Assembly: GCF_001975665.1 (NCBI RefSeq)
Contig: NZ_CP019419.1
Coordinates: 3,951,501-4,015,500 of the forward strand
DNA from: Polaribacter reichenbachii
GTDB taxonomy: Bacteria > Bacteroidota > Bacteroidia > Flavobacteriales > Flavobacteriaceae
Direction: 5' to 3'
DNA length: 64,000 nucleotides
In this document: piece by piece, positions 34,983-44,026 of the stretch
Numbering within the stretch: the first letter of the stretch is position 1
Layout of the letters: each line of letters opens with the position of its first letter
Translations under genes and position numbers: made by a program
Notes under the pieces: generated by a model
What the model saw: only the letters and a program-made list of their open reading frames with translations
Database searches by the model: none
What the model was told of the DNA's origin: nothing

Positions 34983-35098
34983 AAATATTAATCGTAATAT
35001 TGCAATGTAATAATTGATGAATGAAATTTTACATCAATATTTATTAAAATCAGAAATAGATTAAAAAAATTTAAAAATATTAATCGCAAAATTGCAAT
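34983..35098. promoter_or_regulatory. Two ArsR-like operator repeats upstream of the arsenic operon
   Basis: Two 24-base direct repeats (34983-35006 and 35075-35098) differ at only two positions. Each contains an imperfect dyad ATCGnAAnATTGCAAT. Spacing and position suit binding of an ArsR/SmtB dimer; the second copy ends 18 bases before the phosphatase ATG. Between them lies a hairpin with arms ATTGATG (35013-35019) and CATCAAT (35032-35038). No arsR gene is present. Confidence 0.55.
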
Positions 35099-35116
35099 TA
35101 ACAAATTAATATAAAA

Positions 35117-35749
35117 ATGACAACTACAGAAACTACTCTATTTAAAGAAATTGAAACATTTATTTCGCAGTTAGATCCAAAAACAATTTCAGAAGAACGT
35201 AAAGAAGTTTTACAACCTTTAACAGACTACATTCAAGAAAAAGTAAACAATAAAGAAGCGATTAGAATCAATTTTATTTGTACGCACAATTCTAGAAGAA
35301 GCCATTTATCGCAAGTTTGGGCACAAGCCATTTCGAATTATTTTAATATTTATAATGTAACTTGTTATTCTGGAGGAACAGAAGCTACAGCGCTTTTTCC
35401 TGTTGTTGCAGAAACATTATCTAACTCTGGATTCCAAATCAAAACAATTTCTGAAGGTAATAATCCTGTTTACAGCATTAAATACTCAGAAAATGAGCAT
35501 CCAATCATTGGATTTTCTAAAAAACTAACAGATGATTTTAATCCAAAATCTGGTTTTGCTGCAATTATGACTTGTTCACAAGCAGATGGAGGCTGCCCAT
35601 TTATTGTAGGTGCAGAAAAACGTATTCCTATTACTTTCGAAGATCCAAAAGCTTTTGATAACACACCTCAACAAGCAGAAAAATATAACGAAAGAAGCAT
35701 ACAAATTGCTACTGAAATGTTTTACATATTCTCACAAATAAACGCTTAA
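35117..35749 (+). CDS. Low-molecular-weight phosphatase/ArsC-like protein
   Basis: 210 residues. The P-loop [18 protein letters not shown] carries the C55-x5-R61 signature of LMW protein tyrosine phosphatases and thioredoxin-type arsenate reductases. The C-terminal block [30 protein letters not shown] is the second part seen in the flavobacterial form located next to ACR3. It likely reduces arsenate, or acts as a phosphatase accessory to the ACR3 exporter, whose start lies 2 bases after this stop. Cytoplasmic. Confidence 0.82.
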   Translation: MTTTETTLFKEIETFISQLDPKTISEERKEVLQPLTDYIQEKVNNKEAIRINFICTHNSRRSHLSQVWAQAISNYFNIYNVTCYSGGTEATALFPVVAETLSNSGFQIKTISEGNNPVYSIKYSENEHPIIGFSKKLTDDFNPKSGFAAIMTCSQADGGCPFIVGAEKRIPITFEDPKAFDNTPQQAEKYNERSIQIATEMFYIFSQINA

Positions 35750-35751
35750 AA

Positions 35752-36801
35752 ATGGCTAATAAAAAATTAAGTTTTTTAGACAGAAACCTAACTTTATGGA
35801 TTTTTGTTGCAATGGCTTTAGGTGTAAGTTTAGGATTTTTTATTCCAACTTTTCCAGATTTCATCAACTCATTTAGCAAAGGTTCTACAAACATACCTAT
35901 TGCCATTGGTTTAATTTTAATGATGTATCCGCCTTTGGCGAAAGTAAATTACGCATTGTTACCAAAGGTTTTTAGAAATACCAAAATCTTATCAATCTCA
36001 TTAATTTTAAATTGGATTATTGGTCCTGTTTTAATGTTTGTTTTGGCAATTATTTTCTTGAGCGATTATCCAGAATATATGGTAGGTTTAATTTTAATAG
36101 GCTTAGCACGTTGTATAGCAATGGTTTTAGTTTGGAACGATCTTGCTGAAGGAAGTAGCGAATATGGTGCAGGTTTAGTGGCTTTAAATAGTATTTTTCA
36201 AGTATTTGCTTACAGTTTTTACGCTTGGTTATTTATAACTGTACTTCCACCCTATTTTGGTTTTGAGGGTGCAATTGTAGATATTTCTATTGCAACTATA
36301 GCAGAAAGCGTTGCTATTTATTTGGGAATTCCGTTTTTCTTAGGTATTTTAAGTAGGTTAGTTTTGGTAAAATTAAAAGGTGAAGAATGGTATACTAAAA
36401 AGTTTATTCCAACAATTTCTCCTTTAACTTTAATTGCACTTTTATTTACAATTGTTGTAATGTTTTCTTTAAAAGGAGAATTAATTGTACAAATACCAAT
36501 GGATGTTTTATTGATTGCTGTTCCTTTATTGATATATTTTACATTAATGTTTATCATCGGCTTTTTCTTTACCAAAGCAACTGGCGCAGATTACGACAAA
36601 ACAACTGCGGTTGCATTTACTGCAGCTGGTAATAATTTTGAATTAGCAATTGCTGTTGCTATTGCTGTTTTCGGATTAAATTCTGGGCAAGCTTTTACGG
36701 GTGTAATAGGTCCATTAGTAGAAGTACCAGCATTAATTTTATTGGTAAAAGTTTCTTTTTGGTTGCGTAAAAAATATTTTACAAAACCAAAAACTGCTTA
36801 A
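35752..36801 (+). CDS. ACR3 family arsenite exporter
   Basis: 349 residues with ten membrane segments. The diagnostic ACR3 residues are visible: the transport Cys in [13 protein letters not shown] (C121) and the Glu in [11 protein letters not shown] (E297). The opening [19 protein letters not shown] is also typical. It exports arsenite through the inner membrane using the proton gradient. It forms a two-gene operon with the ArsC-like gene and is followed by a terminator; arsR is absent locally. Confidence 0.94.
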   Translation: MANKKLSFLDRNLTLWIFVAMALGVSLGFFIPTFPDFINSFSKGSTNIPIAIGLILMMYPPLAKVNYALLPKVFRNTKILSISLILNWIIGPVLMFVLAIIFLSDYPEYMVGLILIGLARCIAMVLVWNDLAEGSSEYGAGLVALNSIFQVFAYSFYAWLFITVLPPYFGFEGAIVDISIATIAESVAIYLGIPFFLGILSRLVLVKLKGEEWYTKKFIPTISPLTLIALLFTIVVMFSLKGELIVQIPMDVLLIAVPLLIYFTLMFIIGFFFTKATGADYDKTTAVAFTAAGNNFELAIAVAIAVFGLNSGQAFTGVIGPLVEVPALILLVKVSFWLRKKYFTKPKTA

Positions 36802-36823
36802 CTTTAAATGTATAAAATGAATT

Positions 36824-36860
36824 AAAAAAGAGTTTGAAATAGGATTTCAAACTCTTTTTT
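36824..36860. terminator. Bidirectional intrinsic terminator
   Basis: A perfect 17-bp stem (36824-36840 with 36844-36860) with the 3-base loop AGG and A/T runs built into the stem ends. It ends the arsenic operon (+) and the oxidoreductase operon (-). Confidence 0.92.
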
Positions 36861-36882
36861 GATGTTTAAATATCTAATAACC

Positions 36883-37854
36883 TTAATATTCTAAACCAAT
36901 AATTTCTCTAACTTTATCTAAGGTTGATATTAAGTTTCTAGAAAAATCGAAAGTCATAATATCACTTTCTTTTTTACCATTTCTTATCAAATTATTAAAG
37001 TGTTCCGTTTCAAAATTGTAACCAATGGTTTTATAGTTGAAATCAATAATTTCTTCCTTGCCATTTTTAACTACTGTAACTGTTGTTGGCATATGAAACA
37101 TTGTGTTTATTTTAATTACAGCTTCATCAAAAGTAAAAATTGCTTCTGTTGGTAAATCTTTATCTAAAGAACTTTTTAAAATTGCTTTTGCATTATTATA
37201 ATCAAAAGTGATATTACAATTGGAATCTGCACCATTTTCAAAAAATGTAGCTGTAGCAGCAATGTTCTCAGGTATTCCTAATGTAGAAAGAGCTGCAAAA
37301 ATTGGATAAATTCCAATATCTAACAAACTACCACCACCAACAGATTTTTTAAATAATCTTGATGAATTATCAAACGCTCTGTAAAATCCGAAATCGGCTT
37401 CTAAAGTTTTAATTTTACCAAATTCCTGACTTTGTATAATATCTAAAACATATTTGTAATGAGGCAAAAAGTACGTCCATAAAGCTTCCATTAAAAGCAC
37501 ATTATTGGCTTTGGCAACTGCGATCATTTCTTCTACTTCTTGCAAATTCATTGCAAAAGGTTTTTCGCATAAAACTGCTTTTTTATGTTGCAAACAAAGA
37601 ATGGAATGTTCTTTATGAAAACTATGTGGAGTTGCAATATAAACTGCATCTACTTCATTATCTTTTGCTAAATCTTCATAAGAATCATAGGCTTTTGTAG
37701 CACTGTGTTCTTTAGCAAAAGCATCAGATTTATCTTGATTTCTAGAAGCAACAGCATACAATTCTGCATTTTCTACAACTACTAAATCCGTAGCAAATTT
37801 ATTGGCTATTTTACCAAGACCAATTATCCCCCATTTAATCGTTTTATTTTCCAT
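36883..37854 (-). CDS. Gfo/Idh/MocA family oxidoreductase
   Basis: 323 residues. N-terminal NAD(P)-binding motif IKWGIIGLGKIANKFATDL, the family motif LCEKPFAMNLQEVEEMIAVA (EKP with the catalytic Lys), and a C-terminal substrate domain (GGGSLLDIGIYPI). It oxidises a sugar or polyol; the substrate is unknown. It starts two bases after the stop of the Na+/solute symporter, so import and first oxidation of the same compound are likely coupled. Confidence 0.88.
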   Translation of the reverse strand: MENKTIKWGIIGLGKIANKFATDLVVVENAELYAVASRNQDKSDAFAKEHSATKAYDSYEDLAKDNEVDAVYIATPHSFHKEHSILCLQHKKAVLCEKPFAMNLQEVEEMIAVAKANNVLLMEALWTYFLPHYKYVLDIIQSQEFGKIKTLEADFGFYRAFDNSSRLFKKSVGGGSLLDIGIYPIFAALSTLGIPENIAATATFFENGADSNCNITFDYNNAKAILKSSLDKDLPTEAIFTFDEAVIKINTMFHMPTTVTVVKNGKEEIIDFNYKTIGYNFETEHFNNLIRNGKKESDIMTFDFSRNLISTLDKVREIIGLEY

Positions 37855-37856
37855 TT

Positions 37857-39569
37857 TTACACTTCACTTAATTTTAAATTCGTTTTTTTAGGTAAAATTG
37901 TTTGAATAATGATTGCAATTGCCATTACCAAAACACATCCCAATAAATTTAGCCATAAATAAGGCAACCAATCTAAAAAATAAACTCCTATAATTATGGT
38001 TTGCGTTATTAAAGCTGCTACAAAAACAGCATTTCCTTTAACAAACTTTATAAAAAATGCTAGTAAGAAAATTCCTAAAACGTTACCATAAAAAATAGAT
38101 CCAATAATGTTAACTAACTGAATTAAATTATCGAATAAATTGGCAATACAAGCCACAGAAATTGCTATTATACCCCAAGCTAACGTAAACCATTTAGATG
38201 CTTTTACAAAATGGGCTTCGCTTTTTTCTTTTTTTATATTTCGTTTGTATAAATCCATAGCAGTTGTGCTCGCTAATGCATTTAATTCTGATGCTGTAGA
38301 AGACATTGCTGCAGATAAAATTACAGCCAATAATAAACCTATTAAACCTCTTGGTAAATTGTTTAAAATAAAATGAATAAACACATAATCTTTGTCATTA
38401 GATTCTATTTTATCTAAAGTATTTTCTTCATCAACTTTATCAATAATTGCTTTCGATTTTTCTTTTAAAACTAAATCTTTAGCATTTAATTCTTGAATTT
38501 TTTGTTTTTCATCGATCTGAAATCCATCTAAAAAAAGTGCTTTTTTACGAGTTTCTATGGCTATATGTTCTTGCTCTAATTGCTTATATTCTTGTGCATA
38601 TTTCGTTTTTACAACCTCTTCATTTGCTGTCGGATTAAAATTTAATGGAGCAGGATTAAATTGATAAAATACAAAAACCATTACCCCAATTAACAAGATA
38701 AAAAACTGCATTGGCACTTTTAAAAGTCCGTTAAAAATTAAACCTAACTGACTTTCTCTAACCGATTTTCCAGACAAATAACGTTGCACTTGACTTTGGT
38801 CTGTACCAAAATATGAAAGCATTAAAAATGTACCACCTAAAATACCTGTCCAAACTGTGTATCTGTTGCTTAAATCAAAAGAAAAATCGAGCACTTCCAT
38901 TTTATTGCTTGCTCCAGCAATTTCTAAAGCATTTGTAAAGGTGATATTTTCTGGCAGCTGACTCATTATCATAAAAAACGCAATTAGCATTCCTATAAAA
39001 ATGATAATCATTTGTTGTTTTTGAGTAACATTAACGGCTTTTGTACCACCAGAAACTGTGTAAATAATTACTAAAAAACCGATAATAATATTAAGCGTTA
39101 ACAAATCCCAACCTAAAACTGCACTTAAAATTATAGCAGGTGCAAAAATAGTAATTCCTGCAGCTAAACCTCTTTGAACCAAAAATAAAATAGCTGCTAA
39201 ACTTCGTGTTTTTAAATCGAATCTGCCTTCTAAAAACTCGTAAGCTGTATATACTTTTAACTTATGATAAATGGGTATAAAAACCACACAAATAATAACC
39301 ATTGCAATTGGCAAACCAAAGTAAAATTGCACAAACCCCATACCACTATGAAAAGCTTGACCTGGAGTAGATAAAAACGTAATTGCACTGGCTTGTGTAG
39401 CCATAACAGACAACCCAATTGTCCACCATTTTGTGTCATTACCACCTTTTATATAGTCTGAAACATTGGCGTTTTTTCGGGTTACATAAGTACCATAAGC
39501 CACAATAAAAATTAAAGTTACAGATAAAATAATCCAGTCTATTGTGTGTAATTTACTTGCTATTTCCAT
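37857..39569 (-). CDS. Sodium:solute symporter (SSS family) with hydrophilic insert
   Basis: 570 residues with about 13 membrane segments and the SSS motifs SDYIKGGNDTKWW, GGTFLMLSYFGTDQSQVQRYL and MSSTASELNALASTTAMDLYKR. A hydrophilic Lys/Glu-rich stretch of about 90 residues (about 304-392) interrupts the membrane domain and probably forms a coiled coil. The family imports sugars, amino acids or organic acids with Na+; the oxidoreductase neighbour points to a sugar or polyol. It starts 3 bases after the stop of a 34-residue membrane peptide. Confidence 0.9.
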   Translation of the reverse strand: MEIASKLHTIDWIILSVTLIFIVAYGTYVTRKNANVSDYIKGGNDTKWWTIGLSVMATQASAITFLSTPGQAFHSGMGFVQFYFGLPIAMVIICVVFIPIYHKLKVYTAYEFLEGRFDLKTRSLAAILFLVQRGLAAGITIFAPAIILSAVLGWDLLTLNIIIGFLVIIYTVSGGTKAVNVTQKQQMIIIFIGMLIAFFMIMSQLPENITFTNALEIAGASNKMEVLDFSFDLSNRYTVWTGILGGTFLMLSYFGTDQSQVQRYLSGKSVRESQLGLIFNGLLKVPMQFFILLIGVMVFVFYQFNPAPLNFNPTANEEVVKTKYAQEYKQLEQEHIAIETRKKALFLDGFQIDEKQKIQELNAKDLVLKEKSKAIIDKVDEENTLDKIESNDKDYVFIHFILNNLPRGLIGLLLAVILSAAMSSTASELNALASTTAMDLYKRNIKKEKSEAHFVKASKWFTLAWGIIAISVACIANLFDNLIQLVNIIGSIFYGNVLGIFLLAFFIKFVKGNAVFVAALITQTIIIGVYFLDWLPYLWLNLLGCVLVMAIAIIIQTILPKKTNLKLSEV

Positions 39570-39572
39570 ACT

Positions 39573-39677
39573 CTAAACTGTAAAATAATTTGTAATAAAA
39601 TAGAACGCAATTAAATAAATAACATTTGCCACTAACACCAAAGTGTATTCTTTTTTCCAAGTGTATTTTTTATTCAT
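39573..39677 (-). CDS. 34-residue single-pass membrane peptide upstream of the symporter
   Basis: ATG at 39677, TAG ending at 39573, product MNKKYTWKKEYTLVLVANVI followed by YLIAFYFITNYFTV. It has a basic, Trp-containing N-terminus and one hydrophobic helix (about 12-30), with a W-K-K-E-Y entry like small accessory subunits of SSS symporters. The gap to the symporter ATG is three bases, so the pair is almost certainly co-translated. It is short enough that standard gene callers often miss it. Function as a symporter subunit is inference from known small partners (for example the YjcH and YhdT classes). Confidence 0.7.
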   Translation of the reverse strand: MNKKYTWKKEYTLVLVANVIYLIAFYFITNYFTV

Positions 39678-39731
39678 TTTATGTTTTTTTTGTAGCTATT
39701 TCCTGCTTTCAACACTCGCTTTTTTTAGTTT

Positions 39732-39777
39732 GTTCTCGATACAAATTTGCAAAAAAACAAATTTACTCGAACTGACA
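39732..39777. repeat. Palindromic intergenic element GTTCTCGAT...ATTTACTCGAACTGACA
   Basis: An inverted repeat: TTCTCGATAC-AAATTTG at the left, CAAATTT-ACTCGAACTGACA at the right, with a run of A between. The TCGA-centred arms and closing CGAACTGACA resemble an element I associate with many flavobacterial intergenic regions. It may also act as the terminator region of the PIG-L gene. Confidence 0.5.
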
Positions 39778-39834
39778 CTAAAAAAGAGCTCAAACAAATG
39801 TTTCAATCAGGGCTAAACTAATTTGTGAACTTTA

Positions 39835-42321
39835 TTACTTTTTACCAACAGAAAGCATATTTGCAAACAATTTATAAGCACCAGAAACACCTGCAGGTAA
39901 TTCTCTAAAGAAACTTATACCTGTATAAATGTAATTTCCTTTACCATATTTTGCAATAAGTAAACTACCTTCTTTTGCAGTTTCTCCTTTATCATTCATA
40001 GATAAAATTGGCGTGTATTCTTCGCTCCAAGAATTAGGGAAATATAAACCTCTTTCTTGTACCCAACCTTTAAAATCGTCTTGCGTAATTTTATTTGGAT
40101 AATTTAAAACAGGATGTTTTTCATCTAAAATTCTAACCTCAGCAAATTCGTCTGTAACACGATCTCTTGATAATTTTAAAGTATAAGGAGCTCCAACATT
40201 TACTCCTCTATTGGTGTTATATTGTACAATTAAATTACCTCCTTTTTCTACATATTCTAACAAGAATTTTTGTTTAAACTTCAATTCTTTAACTACATTA
40301 TAAGCTCTAATTCCTAAAACAATAGCATCGTATTTGTGTAAATTTTCGTCGTTAATTTCTGTTGGATTTATTTCATCAACAGTATAACCAATCTGACGTA
40401 AATTTTCTGGAACAACATCTCCTGCACCTTTTATATAACCAATATTATCGCCCACTTTTTTAATGTTTAAACGAACAACTTTGGCTTCAGAATTTAATAA
40501 AACAGATTGCTTTGGTATATGATTGTAATTAATTTCTACCAATTCTTTGGTAAACTCTTTTCCATTGGCAGTAGCTTTTACTTTTATTTTACCAACAGAT
40601 TCATTTTTTGGCGGAAAAACTGCAAAATCAAAAGTTTCTTGATCGTTTTTCTTTTCGATATTAAAAATATGTTGTTTTGGTGATATTTGCCATCCTTCAG
40701 GAATTTCTAAAACCAATTTTCCAGAAATAAAATTTGCACCCGCTTTTACAGTAACACTAACTTGCTTGTGATTTTCATCATCAAAAATTAATACTTTGTC
40801 TTTTAATTTGGTAGTTACTAATGGCAAAATTTCAAAAGGTTGATAAATTTCTCCTTTATCTCTTTCAGAAAATCTTCTAACTACATTTTTGGTAAATGTT
40901 ATTGGTATGCCATCAATAATTAAATTAAAATCAATTTGTACAGGTCTTTTGGTTTCTGGATTACCAATTAACACTTGCTCATCTACTTGATACATACCTA
41001 AAGTGGCATCTTGCTTTAACCAATAAGGATCTGAATATGCTAGATCTTTAAGGTTAATTATTTCTCTAAAATTAAACTTTTTATTGTTGCCTATTGGCAA
41101 TTGTTTTGCATACGTTTTATCATCCACAGTAGAAGTTATTGATGACAAAATCATAAAAGATTCGCTTCTATTTAAGACTTCCATATCTACATTAATTTTA
41201 GAATTTGGTGTAGCATAAGAACTTTCTGCAGAAGCTTCTAAATACAAGCCTGTACTTGCCTGAATAATTTCTTTAATTTGTTTTTCTTTAATGGTTCTCC
41301 AATGGCTATCTTCTAATTGAATAATTAAAGTGTAAGCTTCTAACAACTGCTTTATATGTTTTTCTGGATGTACAAAATCGAAATTCTTTTCAATTTCATA
41401 TAAAATATCACCAATTTCTCCTCCACCTTTTACACGATTCCAAGTGGTATTAATGCCAGAAAAAATATCATTTTTATCTTTTAAAGGTTCCCCTTTTAAA
41501 AACTCTGCGTATTCTGTTTGGGCTCCTCTTGTTGTTAATCTACCAAAACCTTGGCACAAATGCTGACTGCTTGCCATTGAAGCTAACTCATTATTAGACA
41601 AACCTTTTAACGGATAATAAACGCCAATATCGAATTTTGTATACTCTTTTGCTATTTCTTCGAACTTTGCTTTATCTCTATAAAACCAAGAAGAAGTGTT
41701 ATGAAATAAACGCTTTGGCTGCCAAGTTTTCGTATATTCTAACTGATTTTTATAAGCTAAAGTATCGCCTGCCAAATCAAAAGCCTCTACACTTAACATT
41801 GCAGAACTTGTGTGATGTCCGTGCGTAGTTCCAGGTGTTCTATGGTCGAATCTATTGATAATTACATCTGGTTTAAAAGTTCTAATGGCCCAAACAACAT
41901 CACTTAAAACCTCTTCTTTATTCCAAATTTCTAAGGTTTCATCTGGATGTTTAGAATAACCAAAATCGTTGGCTCTTGTAAACAATTGTTCACCACCATC
42001 TACATTTCTGGCTGCTAATAATTCTTGAGTTCTAATAACACCTAATAATTCCCTAATTTCTGGACCAATTAAATTCTGACCTCCATCTCCTCTTGTTAAC
42101 GATAAATAACCAGTCCTTGCTTTAACTTTATTGGCTAAATAAGCAATTAATCTAGTGTTTTCATCATCTGGATGTGCAGCAATGTATAAAGCTGTTCCCA
42201 AAAAATTCAATTTCTGAATTTTCTCGTAAATCTGGTTAGAGGTTAATTTTTGAGGTTTTTGTGCAAAAACTGATATTGATATCAGCAAAATTGCTAAAAT
42301 TGAAAGTATTTTTTTCTTCAT
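39835..42321 (-). CDS. Secreted PIG-L/LmbE-type deacetylase
   Basis: 828 residues. Signal peptide (KKKILSILAILLISISVFAQ). The LmbE/PIG-L metal site is visible: AAHPDDE (48-54) with the later H-x-x-H of THGHHTSS (about 165). Residues about 300-580 are beta-rich, and the C-terminal part (about 620-828: YDAIVLGIRAYNVVKEL, VEKGGNLIVQYNTNRG) resembles a class I glutamine amidotransferase-like fold. Such proteins remove acetyl groups from GlcNAc-containing compounds in the periplasm or at the surface; the exact substrate is unknown. Not in an operon. Confidence 0.88.
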   Translation of the reverse strand: MKKKILSILAILLISISVFAQKPQKLTSNQIYEKIQKLNFLGTALYIAAHPDDENTRLIAYLANKVKARTGYLSLTRGDGGQNLIGPEIRELLGVIRTQELLAARNVDGGEQLFTRANDFGYSKHPDETLEIWNKEEVLSDVVWAIRTFKPDVIINRFDHRTPGTTHGHHTSSAMLSVEAFDLAGDTLAYKNQLEYTKTWQPKRLFHNTSSWFYRDKAKFEEIAKEYTKFDIGVYYPLKGLSNNELASMASSQHLCQGFGRLTTRGAQTEYAEFLKGEPLKDKNDIFSGINTTWNRVKGGGEIGDILYEIEKNFDFVHPEKHIKQLLEAYTLIIQLEDSHWRTIKEKQIKEIIQASTGLYLEASAESSYATPNSKINVDMEVLNRSESFMILSSITSTVDDKTYAKQLPIGNNKKFNFREIINLKDLAYSDPYWLKQDATLGMYQVDEQVLIGNPETKRPVQIDFNLIIDGIPITFTKNVVRRFSERDKGEIYQPFEILPLVTTKLKDKVLIFDDENHKQVSVTVKAGANFISGKLVLEIPEGWQISPKQHIFNIEKKNDQETFDFAVFPPKNESVGKIKVKATANGKEFTKELVEINYNHIPKQSVLLNSEAKVVRLNIKKVGDNIGYIKGAGDVVPENLRQIGYTVDEINPTEINDENLHKYDAIVLGIRAYNVVKELKFKQKFLLEYVEKGGNLIVQYNTNRGVNVGAPYTLKLSRDRVTDEFAEVRILDEKHPVLNYPNKITQDDFKGWVQERGLYFPNSWSEEYTPILSMNDKGETAKEGSLLIAKYGKGNYIYTGISFFRELPAGVSGAYKLFANMLSVGKK

Positions 42322-42341
42322 TTTTCTTTGTTGACAACAAA

Positions 42342-42349
42342 CAAATGTA
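42342..42349 (-). promoter_or_regulatory. -7 element of the PIG-L gene
   Basis: Exact TAnnTTTG match on the minus strand (TACATTTG), 20 bases before the ATG at 42321. Confidence 0.45.
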
Positions 42350-42507
42350 GTTTTTTAATCAGTAATAATAGGACTCTTAACATAATTATAACGTTTTTAA
42401 ATCCGAAGAAAAAGTAAAAAATAGCCGTAAAATTACATTTAGAATATTCATCAACAAATTGCTCATAACCTGTTAATAAATTAATTTTTAAAACAACATA
42501 TTAAGGT

Positions 42508-42515
42508 TATATTTG
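42508..42515 (+). promoter_or_regulatory. -7 element of dnaN
   Basis: Exact TAnnTTTG match (TATATTTG), 26 bases before the ATG; the predicted leader is about 22 bases. Confidence 0.5.
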
Positions 42516-42541
42516 TAAGAATAATTAAGAAAATAAAATCA

Positions 42542-43660
42542 ATGAAATTTATTGTATCAAGTTCGCAATTACTAAAGCAATTACAAGTTTTGGGCGGCGT
42601 TATAAATAGCAACAACACTTTACCTATTTTAGATAACTTTTTATTTGAACTATCTGAGAACGAATTAAAAGTTTCTGCATCAGATTTAGAAACCACAATG
42701 AGTTCTGTGGTAGAAGTTGAAAGCGAAAGTACTGGTTCTATTGCTGTTTCTGCACGTTTGTTGTTAGATACTTTAAAAACTTTTCCTAATCAGCCTTTAA
42801 CTTTTAAAACTGAAGGCGAGAATACTATAGAAATTAGTTCTGATCAAGGAAAATATGATATGGCTTATTTTGGTGGTGATGAATTCCCGAAAGCGGTTTC
42901 TTTACCTAGCCCAAGTGTAACTGTTGTACCTGCAAGTATTTTAGGAACTGCAATTTCTAAAACTATTTTTGCTGCTGGTAATGACGATTTAAGACCAGTA
43001 ATGAGTGGTGTATTTTTTCAGTTTAGCTCGCAAAGTTTAACTTTTGTTGCTACTGATGCTCATAAATTGGTAAAATATTCTAGAACTGATGTTACTGCAG
43101 ACCAAACAGCAGAGTTTATTATGCCAAAGAAACCTTTAAACTTATTAAAAGGTATTTTAGGTGGTTCTGAAAGCGATGTTACTATTGAATATAATGATGC
43201 TAATGCAAAATTTACTTTTGATAATGTAGTTTTAGTTTGTAGATTAATTGATGGTAAATACCCAAATTACGAAGCTGTAATTCCTAAGGAAAATCCGAAT
43301 AAATTAACAGTTGATAGAGCTTCTTTTTTAAACTCTGTAAGACGTGTTTCTATTTTCTCTAGCAAAACTACACACCAAATTCGTTTAAAAATGGCAGGAA
43401 CTGAATTAAACATTTCTGCAGAAGATTTAGATTTCTCTAACAAAGCAGACGAACGTTTAAGTTGCGATTATCAAGGCGATGATATGCAAATTGGTTTTAA
43501 CTCACGTTTTTTAAGTGAAATGTTAAACAATTTAAGTTCTAGCGAAGTTTTAATTGAAATGTCTTTACCAAACAGAGCAGGAATTTTAACACCTATTGAT
43601 GGTACAGACGAAGGTGAACAAGTTACAATGCTTGTTATGCCTGTTATGTTGAATAACTAA
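42542..43660 (+). CDS. dnaN: DNA polymerase III beta sliding clamp
   Basis: 372 residues, normal length. Three clamp domains of about 120 residues each; recognisable blocks include MKFIVSSSQLLKQLQVLGGV, NNTLPILDNFLFEL, RPVMSGVFFQF, VATDAHKLVKY, IDGKYPNYEAVIP and the C-terminal VMLVMPV-like end. It forms the ring that tethers the replicative polymerase. It is not next to dnaA or recF, as is common in Bacteroidota. Confidence 0.97.
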   Translation: MKFIVSSSQLLKQLQVLGGVINSNNTLPILDNFLFELSENELKVSASDLETTMSSVVEVESESTGSIAVSARLLLDTLKTFPNQPLTFKTEGENTIEISSDQGKYDMAYFGGDEFPKAVSLPSPSVTVVPASILGTAISKTIFAAGNDDLRPVMSGVFFQFSSQSLTFVATDAHKLVKYSRTDVTADQTAEFIMPKKPLNLLKGILGGSESDVTIEYNDANAKFTFDNVVLVCRLIDGKYPNYEAVIPKENPNKLTVDRASFLNSVRRVSIFSSKTTHQIRLKMAGTELNISAEDLDFSNKADERLSCDYQGDDMQIGFNSRFLSEMLNNLSSSEVLIEMSLPNRAGILTPIDGTDEGEQVTMLVMPVMLNN

Positions 43661-43696
43661 AACACGCAGTGTTTTTTTTATTAAGGAAGATTTGTC

Positions 43697-43716
43697 ATTC
43701 CTGTGAAAACAGGAAT
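43697..43716. repeat. Short palindrome ATTCCTGT-GAAA-ACAGGAAT
   Basis: 8-bp perfect arms with a GAAA tetraloop, within GTCATTCCTGTGAAAACAGG. This sequence type occurs widely between genes in many bacteria and is probably a dispersed REP-like element. It lies between dnaN and its strong terminator. Confidence 0.5.
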
Positions 43717-43729
43717 CTATAATAATTAT

Positions 43730-43757
43730 AAAACCACAACTTTTTAGTTGTGGTTTT
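43730..43757 (+). terminator. Intrinsic terminator after dnaN
   Basis: A perfect 12-bp stem AAAACCACAACT/AGTTGTGGTTTT with a TTTT loop and trailing T residues. Confidence 0.9.
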
Positions 43758-43810
43758 TTGATTCCTTCTTGTTTATAAGAAGATTTCTTATCTTTACTAA
43801 AATATCAGTT

Positions 43811-44026
43811 ATGAGTACTTTAGAAATTCGAAACGAAATATTAGAAATTATAAAAAATGAAGATGAGTCTTCATTAAAAAAACTATACCAAATTATAAAG
43901 AACTACAAGCACCAAAAGCAATTAGACAAAATGATTGAAGAAGGTGAAGAGGATATTGAAAACGGAGATTTATACAATACTTCAGAAGTAGAGAAAATGC
44001 TAAATAGCTGGGTTAATAATGAGTAA
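43811..44026 (+). CDS. Antitoxin of a RelE/ParE-type pair
   Basis: 71 residues from the ATG at 43811; an extended frame from 43748 runs into the terminator and is unlikely. The protein is helical and acidic (LEIRNEILEIIKNEDESSLKKLYQIIKNYK, then EDIENGDLYNTSEVEKMLNSW). The size, acidic C-terminus and overlap with the downstream toxin (8 bases) are typical of RelB/ParD-like antitoxins, which bind their toxin and usually repress the operon. The family is not identifiable from sequence alone. Confidence 0.75.
   Translation: MSTLEIRNEILEIIKNEDESSLKKLYQIIKNYKHQKQLDKMIEEGEEDIENGDLYNTSEVEKMLNSWVNNE

Noticed and set aside
35017..35064. 15-codon frame (MNEILHQYLLKSEID) between the two ArsR-like sites, as a remnant of arsR
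   Set aside because: Too short, no similarity to ArsR, and its sequence is better explained by the ATTGATG/CATCAAT inverted repeat.
39758..39765. CAAATTTA as a -7 element (minus strand TAAATTTG) for the symporter operon
   Set aside because: It falls inside the palindromic repeat-like element and leaves a long leader; a match by chance is likely.
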